DNA of 5,709 nt, from NCBI GenBank assembly GCA_005883085.1, contig VBAY01000039.1:1-5709 (forward strand), read 5' to 3'. Under the pieces are notes generated by a model that saw only the letters and a list, made by a program, of their open reading frames with translations, did no database searches and was not told where the DNA came from. This DNA is from Candidatus Bathyarchaeota archaeon. Lineage in GTDB: Archaea > Thermoproteota > Bathyarchaeia > 40CM-2-53-6. Every line of letters begins with the position of its first letter. The stretch's first letter is position 1. Positions 1 through 4,980 of the stretch are shown one piece after another. A program made the translations under genes and the position numbers.

Positions 1-1128
1 TACGTCAAGTTCCAGTGCTCCTCCTTTGTTGAAGGTGAATCCGGATTCTTTGAGGCGGTCTAGGAGTTCGGCAACACGTCCTGTCCAGAGCAGATCGCTT
101 TCCCAGTCCCATTCGTCGAAGCGAATTCGAGCCCTTCGCAGGGTCTCCTCGAACCCGGTCAGTACGGTTCGGCTTACCCCTCTCATCAATGCCCGGGTAT
201 CAGGGTCGTTTTTCTCGTACTTCCTGATTAGTTCCCCAATCGCATTCTCAGGGTCCGGATCCTGAGAGATCAGCTTGCCTAGGAGATCGAATTCCTTAGG
301 GTATTTGCTTCGGAGGTCTGCGGCTATGCCTACCCATTCGTCGAGGGATTTTGTGGCGGCGCCTATGTCCGCGTCGGAAGCGTTGGTCTTCTTGAGTAGG
401 GCTAGTCGTTTCTTCAGCTCTTCAATCTCGACAAGGGTTGAGGTTACGGAGTAGATTTTTCCGATGAAATGGTCCGGCTTTCCCTCTGGAGTCGGCCCGT
501 TCAGCAGTTTGTAGCCGTAAGCCATGATGGCGACCTGTCTACCGGTGTCGTCTACGTAGAAGTGGGTGCGAACGTCGTGTCCTCGTGCGGAGAGCAGACG
601 TGCTAGTGCGTCGCCGAATATTGAGTTCTTGGCGGTACCTATGTGGATGGGTCTCGCAGGGTTTGCGCTAGTATGTTCTACAATAGTCTTCTCCGGAGCA
701 CCTGTTTTGAGGAGTCCGTATTCTGCTCCGGCTCGCTGAACCGATTTGAGAGTGAGTTCTGTGAGTCTTGGAAGGTTTGCGCGGAAATTTACGTAGCCAG
801 GTTCTGTCGCCTCAATTGTTTCGACAAGGTCGAGTTTTGCGAGTTGCTTAGTGATCTCTGCTAGCGTCTTGGCTATTTCAATCGGTTTCCTTTTCTGGAT
901 TTTTGCCAATTCGAAGCTCAGTGAGCTGGCAAGATGGCCGAAGGTTGGGTTGGGGGGATCTTCGAGGGTCGACGCGATATCGAGGTCTGGAAGACCATGT
1001 CCGGAAGTTTTCCGGAGAGAGAGGTATCCTTTTTTCAGCGCGATCTCACATTCGCGTCTGAAGGATCCGAAAGGATTGGCCTGATCCTGCTTCTCTTGTC
1101 TAAGCGTCTGGGCCAAGTCCGGAGTCAC
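1..1128 (-). CDS. argS: Arginyl-tRNA synthetase, N-terminal part (3' end outside window)
   Basis: Class I aminoacyl-tRNA synthetase that charges tRNA-Arg with arginine in the cytoplasm. The frame is open from 1128 to the window edge (376 codons), so about half to two thirds of a usual protein is present and the KMSK region is not visible. Residues 16-120 fit the N-terminal Add-1 tRNA-binding domain (DPPNPTFGHLAS at 57-68, PGYVNFR at 110-116). The catalytic Rossmann domain begins at VEHTSANPARPIHIGTAKNS (150-169) and continues through FYVDDTGRQVAIMAYG (190-205). The HIGH signature reads HIGT (162-165). GTG at 1128 is the first start after two tandem stops (TAA TAA, 1164-1159). No in-frame ATG follows until residue 202, and TTG at residue 5 is a weaker alternative. 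There is no clear ribosome binding site, and a TATA-like element about 33 bases upstream suggests a very short leader. It is divergent from the transporter operon. Family assignment is very sure; the start is moderately sure. Confidence 0.95.
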   Translation of the reverse strand, partial: MTPDLAQTLRQEKQDQANPFGSFRRECEIALKKGYLSLRKTSGHGLPDLDIASTLEDPPNPTFGHLASSLSFELAKIQKRKPIEIAKTLAEITKQLAKLDLVETIEATEPGYVNFRANLPRLTELTLKSVQRAGAEYGLLKTGAPEKTIVEHTSANPARPIHIGTAKNSIFGDALARLLSARGHDVRTHFYVDDTGRQVAIMAYGYKLLNGPTPEGKPDHFIGKIYSVTSTLVEIEELKKRLALLKKTNASDADIGAATKSLDEWVGIAADLRSKYPKEFDLLGKLISQDPDPENAIGELIRKYEKNDPDTRALMRGVSRTVLTGFEETLRRARIRFDEWDWESDLLWTGRVAELLDRLKESGFTFNKGGALELDV

Positions 1129-1155
1129 ACGAGTGTCGCAGGATTCGGCCCAAGC

Positions 1156-1167
1156 TTCTTATTAGGA
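1156..1167. promoter_or_regulatory. AT-rich element in divergent argS/transporter spacer, possible shared TATA box
   Basis: The 79-bp divergent spacer has one obvious AT-rich core, TTATTA (1159-1164), which reads TAATAA on the other strand. Archaeal TATA boxes centre about 26-27 bases before the transcription start. That would place a rightward start near 1188, leaving a ~20-base leader that includes the AGGGGTG at 1191. A leftward start would fall near 1135, a few bases before the argS GTG. Spacing fits both directions, but the core is short and no strong BRE is visible. Confidence 0.35.
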
Positions 1168-1190
1168 CATTCGTGAGTCGTCGAATTTGC

Positions 1191-1197
1191 AGGGGTG
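1191..1197 (+). promoter_or_regulatory. Ribosome binding site of the TauE/SafE gene
   Basis: AGGGGTG resembles the AGGAGGTG complement of the 16S 3' end and lies 10 bases before ATG 1208. It supports ATG 1208 over the in-frame TTG at 1187, which would place this site inside the gene. Confidence 0.5.
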
Positions 1198-1207
1198 CGC
1201 TCTTTCG

Positions 1208-2065
1208 ATGTTGGTCGTTAGTCCCTTCGAAGTCCTTTCGATCTTTCTAATGTCGATTCTCGCCGGCCTGGTAGGTGCTGTCTTTGGCCTTGGCGGGGGG
1301 ATCTTGATTATTCCGTTCTTGACGCTTGTGGAGGGGGTTCCGGTGCCTTATGCTGTGGGGGCCAGTATTGTCTCGGTTGTTGCGACCTCCAGCGCCTCCG
1401 CTGCAACGTATGTTCAGGATCGGCTTACTAATCTGAGGTTGGGAATGTTTCTTGAGGTTGGGACCGTTCTCGGCGCTATTACTGGAGCCTTTGTGGCTGC
1501 ATTTCTCGCTCCCAGGATTCTTCTCGTTCTCTTTGGAATCCTGTTGATCTACGCGTCCACGATCATGATTGTTGGCCGGAGGGTCGATTTTCCATCAGGG
1601 GTTGTTCCTGATAGGATTTCTCGGAGGCTTCGGCTGGGCGGTGAATATTTCGATCCTGCCACCGGTGCTACTAGCCGGTATGAGGTGACGAATACTCTTC
1701 GGACTCTGAGTATCAGCGGCATCTCTGGTATAGTCTCGGGGCTACTGGGAATTGGTGGGGGGATAATTGGGGTTCCTACTATGAACTTGTTGTCAAAGGT
1801 CCCTGTGAAGGTGGCTTCTGCAACTAGCAATTTCATGATCGGCGTAACTGCTGCAGCAAGCGCTTCTGTCTACTTTGTTCGTGGTGATGTGCAACCTTTG
1901 CTTGTGGCGCCGTTGATGGTTGGTGTGGTGGTTGGCGCGGCTGTCGGTACGCGGTTGCTTCGGAGGACTCCTCCGCTCAGGGTCAAGCTGCTATTTGCTA
2001 TCCTACTCGTCACGGTGTCGGTTGCGATGATTCTGAAGGGATTCTTTCCGCAGATAGTGTTGTGA
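1208..2065 (+). CDS. TauE/SafE-family membrane transporter (sulfite/anion export type)
   Basis: A 285-residue polytopic membrane protein of the TauE/SafE (formerly DUF81) family, whose members export sulfite, sulfonates or other small organic anions; the substrate cannot be told from sequence. Two homologous halves are visible. The first has GLGGG at 27-31 with Pro36, followed by several hydrophobic segments to about 122. The second has GIGGG at 181-185 with Pro190, followed by hydrophobic segments to about 279. Between them lies a hydrophilic loop (about 123-166), probably cytoplasmic, rich in Arg and containing GGEYFDPATGATSRYEV (144-160). I expect about eight membrane helices. ATG 1208 is preferred because it follows a ribosome binding site and begins just before the first helix; the TTG at 1187 would add seven residues. 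The next gene follows after six bases in the same frame, so the two are almost surely co-transcribed. Confidence 0.92.
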   Translation: MLVVSPFEVLSIFLMSILAGLVGAVFGLGGGILIIPFLTLVEGVPVPYAVGASIVSVVATSSASAATYVQDRLTNLRLGMFLEVGTVLGAITGAFVAAFLAPRILLVLFGILLIYASTIMIVGRRVDFPSGVVPDRISRRLRLGGEYFDPATGATSRYEVTNTLRTLSISGISGIVSGLLGIGGGIIGVPTMNLLSKVPVKVASATSNFMIGVTAAASASVYFVRGDVQPLLVAPLMVGVVVGAAVGTRLLRRTPPLRVKLLFAILLVTVSVAMILKGFFPQIVL

Positions 2066-2067
2066 TC
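2062..2067 (+). promoter_or_regulatory. Ribosome binding site overlapping the transporter stop codon
   Basis: GTGATC, part of the extended archaeal Shine-Dalgarno GGTGATCC, spans the TGA stop (2063-2065) of the transporter gene and lies 4 bases before TTG 2072. It decides that start and suggests that translation of the second gene is coupled to termination of the first. Confidence 0.5.
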
Positions 2068-2071
2068 GGGT

Positions 2072-2410
2072 TTGGATCTTAACCGGATTGTGGCCCAGTC
2101 GTTGCGGGTCGGGGTTCTTGTCAGCGCTGTCTTGAGTCTTCTTGGTCTATCTTTGTGGGCCTTGGGCGGTTTTGGTAGCGTGAGTGTTCCAGTTGTGTTG
2201 AGTGTCGGAGTCATCTTTAGACTCGCGTTTGCCGGAGATCTGACGGGAATAGTATATCTTGGGGTGATTGTACTGATCGCAACGCCCATTTTTCGGGTCG
2301 CGATCTCGTCGATATACTTCGCCGCTGAGAGGGATCGCGCGTACGCCGGGATCACGATTCTAGTCCTAGGAATGCTCTTGCTCGCCTTGTATTCAGGAGC
2401 AGCGGGCTAA
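2072..2410 (+). CDS. DUF1634 family small membrane protein, transporter partner
   Basis: A 112-residue hydrophobic protein with three likely membrane helices (about 12-32, 59-79, 91-108). The pattern ATPIFRVAIS (70-79) followed by ERDRAYAGIT (86-95) is what I recognise as DUF1634. In archaea and bacteria this family is commonly encoded beside a TauE/SafE transporter, as here, so an accessory or regulatory subunit of that transporter is likely; its biochemical role is unknown. The chosen start is TTG, supported by the GTGATC ribosome binding site four bases upstream. The frame closes at the transporter's own TGA, leaving only two sense codons before this TTG. GTG at 2090 would remove six residues and has less support. 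Family call is fairly sure, start moderately sure. Confidence 0.85.
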   Translation: MDLNRIVAQSLRVGVLVSAVLSLLGLSLWALGGFGSVSVPVVLSVGVIFRLAFAGDLTGIVYLGVIVLIATPIFRVAISSIYFAAERDRAYAGITILVLGMLLLALYSGAAG

Positions 2411-2516
2411 CCAAGACCGGCCCTCTGTCGGGTTGACACGCTTGGACTGAGACTCTCGACCGCTCCTGCATCGCGAGGTGCGCTGTGCAAGACCCCCCCC
2501 TTTCAGAGGAGAAAAC

Positions 2517-2693
2517 ATGCTGTCTGGCAGCGATTATGGGCGAGTCTCACGATTCAGGGCACAGACCAGGCTTGGATCGCATGCTGTTTTAACGAGTCGT
2601 CAAGAAGGGTTTGCTATGCAATTAACGGCCATCCCGCCAGATTCGAAATCAGGGCTGATAATAGCCGATTTCACGATGTTCTTGCTCCCTTAG
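2517..2693 (+). CDS. Possible small hypothetical protein, 58 residues
   Basis: An ORF of 58 codons whose ATG follows AGAGGAG (2505-2511) at a 5-base spacing, the best Shine-Dalgarno site in the gap. The product starts MLSGSDYGRVSRFR, is Arg- and Ser-rich in its first half and ends in a mildly hydrophobic stretch (GLIIADFTMFLLP). No domain is recognised. Against it: random-looking composition, a conspicuous hairpin and repeat copy inside its 3' part (2645-2672), and no operon partner. The stop (2691-2693) is followed two bases later by a GC hairpin at 2696-2709. It could instead be part of an RNA gene or plain spacer. Confidence 0.25.
   Translation: MLSGSDYGRVSRFRAQTRLGSHAVLTSRQEGFAMQLTAIPPDSKSGLIIADFTMFLLP
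2648..2672 (+). repeat. 25-bp imperfect direct repeat, copy 1, with hairpin
   Basis: This copy matches 2896-2920 at 20 of 25 positions without gaps; the shared core is GATAAT, then G, then CGATT. A looser third match lies at 2532-2553. Together with three bases upstream, this copy folds: GAAATC (2645-2650) pairs with GATTTC (2667-2672), and GGCT (2653-2656) pairs with AGCC (2663-2666), with an AG bulge (2651-2652) and loop GATAAT. Function unknown. Confidence 0.4.
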
Positions 2694-2695
2694 TC

Positions 2696-2709
2696 GCCCG
2701 CTCTCGGGC
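2696..2709 (+). other. Short GC hairpin
   Basis: GCCCG (2696-2700) and CGGGC (2705-2709) pair perfectly around a CTCT loop, two bases after the stop of the possible 58-codon ORF. No T-tract follows directly. It may stabilise an RNA end, but five-pair stems occur by chance. Confidence 0.25.
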
Positions 2710-2782
2710 ACAAGGACTCCGTAAAAGTTATAGGAATTTCTTTTCAGGATCCTCTTTCTGTCTGGGTGGGATTCCGGCCTTG

Positions 2783-2824
2783 TTTTTTCGAGATGGGTGC
2801 GTTATCGGCTTGTCTGGCCTTTTT
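2783..2824 (+). terminator. Candidate T-tract transcription end in the gap
   Basis: Two T runs, T6 at 2783-2788 and T5 at 2820-2824, each follow a GGCC(T) sequence on the plus strand. Archaeal RNA polymerase often terminates at T-tracts, so these could end transcripts coming from the transporter operon or from the gap. There is no strong hairpin, so support is weak. Confidence 0.2.
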
Positions 2825-2895
2825 CGACCCCCGTGGATTCCCCTAGGGATAGGCGTGGATACTAGCGTTCTAGAAATCGCGAGCTTGGATTTGGG

Positions 2896-2920
2896 ATCGG
2901 GGCGGATAATGGGCGATTCC
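2896..2920 (+). repeat. 25-bp imperfect direct repeat, copy 2
   Basis: Same orientation as copy 1, 248 bases downstream, with 20 of 25 positions identical. With the preceding GGG (2893-2895) the outer stem seen in copy 1 can still form: GGGATC (2893-2898) with GATTCC (2915-2920), where one A-T pair has become G-C and another G-T. The inner four-pair stem of copy 1 is not kept. Confidence 0.4.
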
Positions 2921-3027
2921 AATTCCGGTATTCTCGGAGATGGGGGTTATCTATGGTCTTTCTATCTGTGGTTGGAAGAGTTGCCGGTATTGGAGCACTC
3001 GCTTTGCTGTATGACTCGTAAGACAGC

Positions 3028-3044
3028 AAAAGAAGGAATAAATT
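3028..3044 (+). promoter_or_regulatory. Archaeal promoter of guaAB-guaAA (BRE plus TATA box)
   Basis: A purine-rich AAAAGAAGG (3028-3036, BRE-like) is followed directly by AATAAATT (3037-3044). The TATA core centres about 26-27 bases before ATG 3067, the standard distance to an archaeal transcription start, so the transcript would begin at or next to the A of the ATG. No Shine-Dalgarno site precedes that ATG, which fits a leaderless mRNA. The placement argues against the in-frame TTG at 3043, which lies inside the TATA element. Confidence 0.65.
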
Positions 3045-3066
3045 GGCGCCGCCGGGTCTGGCTAAG

Positions 3067-4287
3067 ATGGGCAAACGGTTGTCGGTGGCGTTTCAGGGTT
3101 TCCACCCTTCAAGCTTCTTGTCCGAAGAGACCGCAAGGCTCCGCGAACTCGCCCAGGACAAGAAAGTGATCTCAGCTGTATCCGGCGGCGTCGATAGCAC
3201 TGTCGCGACTCTAGTAGCTAGAGAAGCCCTCGGCGATCGCCTATTCCCTGTAATGCTAGACACGGGCTTTCTCCGAGTTGGCGAGCCTGAGCGAGTCAAA
3301 GAGAGACTGGGTATGTCTCCAACTTCTCTGAAGGTGCGTTTGGTCCACGCCAGCGGTCGATTCCTCGCCTCGGTAAGGGGAAAAGGAACAGCGGAGGAAA
3401 AACGGGAGAAGTTCAGAGAGACCTTCTACCAAGTTCTCAAAGAAGAAGCTGAGAGGGAAGGTTGCGAGTACATTCTCCAGGGAACGATTGCTCCTGACTG
3501 GATTGAGACGCAGGGCGGGATCAAGACCCAGCATAATATTCTAGAACAGGTAGGGATAGACCCCGCGTCAACCTACGGCTTCAAGATCATCGAGCCTCTA
3601 TCTGACCTTTACAAGGATCAGGTCCGAATGCTCGGACGTCATCTCAACCTTCCAAGCGAATTGTCAGAGAGGCAACCCTTCCCCGGACCAGGTCTCCTTG
3701 TCCGGTGCATCGGGAACGTGACTAAGGAAAAGATTCGTGTTCTCAAAGAGGCGACAAAGATGGTCGAGACAAGCCTCGCTCCTTTCAACTACGAACAGTA
3801 CTTCGCGGCGGTAATTGAGAACAAGTTCGCTAAGGGTCACTCGCTCGAGACTGTCTTAGAAACTGCGAGTGAGGCCCTTGGACTTCCAAAGTCCGAGGTC
3901 CACGCGGACGTCTTTGAAGACAGGGTAACAGGAGTGAAAGGAGACCAGAGATGCTATGGGCTGCTGGCCGGCGTCAAGCTCTCCGAAGAATCGCGCGAGA
4001 CCTATGGCTGGCTCCAAGATAGGCTTCGCCAGCTTCAGGCGGGAATAGTGGAAAAGTTCCCGGACATCACCAGAGTAGCAATGCTCGTCAAGGAACGAAG
4101 AGGCGGAGGACCCTTATCCATTCTCGTCAGGGCGGTTTCAACTAGGGATTTCATGACTGCTGCAGTGTCCCCCGTGCCATGGAAGATCCTCAAAGATATC
4201 GGCCAACAGGTCTTGAAGGAAGAGACCGTGAGCCGTGTCTATTACGACATCACACCTAAACCACCCGGGACCATTGAGTTCGAATAA
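3067..4287 (+). CDS. guaAB: GMP synthase (glutamine-hydrolysing) subunit B, ATP pyrophosphatase
   Basis: This subunit adenylates XMP with ATP and receives ammonia from its amidotransferase partner, releasing GMP, AMP and PPi in the last step of guanine nucleotide synthesis. The 406-residue protein shows the N-type PP-loop SGGVDS (39-44), LDTGFLR (64-70), QGTIAPDWIE (138-147), GGIKTQHNILEQ (150-161), LYKDQVR (181-187), ERQPFPGPGLLVR (201-213), TGVKGDQRCYG (288-298) and the C-terminal ITPKPPGTIEFE (395-406). It is about 90-100 residues longer than the ~310-residue form of many archaea. The extra sequence sits in the dimerisation domain on both sides of TGVKGD, at about 254-283 and 304-351. From memory, Crenarchaeota have a similarly long form. 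ATG 3067 is supported by the promoter spacing. The gene leads an operon; guaAA follows after 3 bp. Codons end mostly in C or A, unlike the upstream transporter genes. Confidence 0.96.
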   Translation: MGKRLSVAFQGFHPSSFLSEETARLRELAQDKKVISAVSGGVDSTVATLVAREALGDRLFPVMLDTGFLRVGEPERVKERLGMSPTSLKVRLVHASGRFLASVRGKGTAEEKREKFRETFYQVLKEEAEREGCEYILQGTIAPDWIETQGGIKTQHNILEQVGIDPASTYGFKIIEPLSDLYKDQVRMLGRHLNLPSELSERQPFPGPGLLVRCIGNVTKEKIRVLKEATKMVETSLAPFNYEQYFAAVIENKFAKGHSLETVLETASEALGLPKSEVHADVFEDRVTGVKGDQRCYGLLAGVKLSEESRETYGWLQDRLRQLQAGIVEKFPDITRVAMLVKERRGGGPLSILVRAVSTRDFMTAAVSPVPWKILKDIGQQVLKEETVSRVYYDITPKPPGTIEFE

Positions 4288-4290
4288 GAC

Positions 4291-4887
4291 ATGACGAAAA
4301 TACCAGTCGTTTATGTCAAAGGTCAATACAATCACCTGATCGTCCGAAACCTCAAGGAGCTAGGAGTGGAATCCAAACTATTGACACCATCTGTCCCCCT
4401 CGAACAGCTCGAATCGATGAACCCGGACGCGCTGGTAATGGGGGGAGGACCTCAAAGCGTGAGATCCCTCGATCACCTAACTGGCGAGTTGGCGGATGCA
4501 GCCCGGCTAATCAGACAAGCTAGACTACCCATGCTCTGTATCTGCGTCACTCACCAGCTACTTGCGACGGCTTTTGGTGGGGTGACCGGGGCCGCCCGGA
4601 AACCAGAGTTTGGTCCGGTTGAAATTTCCGTTATCGAAGAAGGCCGAATTCTTGAGGGATTGAAGCCAAGTTTCACCGCGTGGGAGTCTCACAACGATGA
4701 GGTGGTAAAGGCACCAGAGGGTTTTCACGTGCTTGCCAAGTCAGACAACTGTGCAATTGAAGCGATGCGACATGACAATAGCCCCGTATTTGGAGTCCAG
4801 TTCCACCCGGAAGTCTCTCACACATTGAAAGGCGTAGACTTGTTCAAGAACTTCCTACATATCGTCGAAGAACATAAGCGAACATAG
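4291..4887 (+). CDS. guaAA: GMP synthase subunit A, class I glutamine amidotransferase
   Basis: This subunit hydrolyses glutamine and passes ammonia to subunit B, so with the preceding gene it forms GMP synthetase. It has 198 residues, slightly longer than the usual ~190. Class I (triad) amidotransferase features are present: the oxyanion-side GGGPQSV (51-57), the nucleophile region PMLCICVTHQLLA (80-92) with catalytic Cys85, the GMP-synthase-type WESHNDEV (131-138), and VQFHPEV (169-175) with catalytic His172 and Glu174. The nucleophile elbow, normally G-I-C-x-G-H-Q, reads C-I-C-V-T-H-Q, so both flanking glycines are replaced while the triad is intact. ATG 4291 starts 3 bp after the guaAB stop with no good ribosome binding site, so coupled translation is likely. 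It is the last gene before a convergent spacer. Confidence 0.95.
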   Translation: MTKIPVVYVKGQYNHLIVRNLKELGVESKLLTPSVPLEQLESMNPDALVMGGGPQSVRSLDHLTGELADAARLIRQARLPMLCICVTHQLLATAFGGVTGAARKPEFGPVEISVIEEGRILEGLKPSFTAWESHNDEVVKAPEGFHVLAKSDNCAIEAMRHDNSPVFGVQFHPEVSHTLKGVDLFKNFLHIVEEHKRT

Positions 4888-4894
4888 CTCCTTT

Positions 4895-4928
4895 GCTCGC
4901 TGACAATCATTCGAAGGGACAAGCGAGC
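4895..4928. repeat. Inverted repeat in convergent spacer, possible transcript end
   Basis: GCTCGCT (4895-4901) and AGCGAGC (4922-4928) are perfect 7-base inverse complements around a 20-base loop, in the 93-bp spacer between the guaAA stop and the stop of the convergent gene. It could mark the RNA ends of both genes. No T-tract follows on either strand, so terminator function is not shown. Confidence 0.35.
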
Positions 4929-4980
4929 GCCCAATTTCACCGGGTTCTGAGAGTCTTCTATGGATTCCCCCAAGTAACGG

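Larger units (their letters stand above)
2411..3066. other. 656-bp gap without a convincing protein-coding gene
   Basis: Long for an archaeal spacer. No reading frame resembles a known family. Its contents are a C8 run (2493-2500), a possible 58-codon ORF (2517-2693), a 25-bp imperfect direct repeat (2648-2672 and 2896-2920), two short hairpins (2645-2672, 2696-2709), an AT-rich patch (about 2720-2748), T-tracts (2783-2788, 2820-2824) and the guaAB promoter (3028-3044). I looked for tRNA, 5S, SRP and RNase P signatures by eye and found none. The plus strand stays G- and T-rich through 2761-3000 and loses that bias just past the right end. Confidence 0.7.

Noticed and set aside
26..1176. Plus-strand ORFs across the argS region
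   Set aside because: They are antisense to a continuous, motif-rich argS frame.
1549..2355. Minus-strand ORFs at 1549-1836 and 1870-2355
   Set aside because: Antisense to the transporter and DUF1634 genes, whose protein motifs are clear; products are Thr/Pro/Arg-rich shadows.
2493..2500. Run of eight C bases, considered as a phase-variation tract
   Set aside because: No gene with supporting motifs spans it, and the possible 58-codon ORF starts after it. It is noted only as a place where a sequencing length error is likely.
2637..2655. tRNA T-arm-like piece CCAGATTCGAAATCAGG
   Set aside because: No D arm, anticodon arm or acceptor stem is found at the right spacing, and the stem has a mismatch.
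2953..3021. 22-codon hydrophobic ORF (MVFLSVVGRVAGIG...) with GGAGATG nearby, possible leader peptide
   Set aside because: Too short to distinguish from chance, the ribosome site match is partial, and it ends before the predicted leaderless start of guaAB, so it could not act as a leader of that mRNA.
3043..3066. TTG 3043 as the start of guaAB
   Set aside because: It lies within the TATA element of a well-spaced promoter; the extra eight residues (MAPPGLAK) have no family support.
2728..3074. Minus-strand ORFs at 2728-2922 and 2862-3074
   Set aside because: Low-complexity Pro/Arg/Lys-rich products without motifs; one runs into the guaAB 5' end. They look like random open frames.
2780..3169. 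Plus-strand 129-codon ORF starting at TTG
   Set aside because: Its last third lies out of frame over guaAB, the start is a weak TTG, no ribosome binding site or family resemblance is visible, and it crosses the guaAB promoter.
3232..3241. Perfect palindrome GGCGATCGCC
   Set aside because: It lies inside guaAB, encoded by conserved residues (LGDRL), and no further copies were noticed; most likely coincidence.
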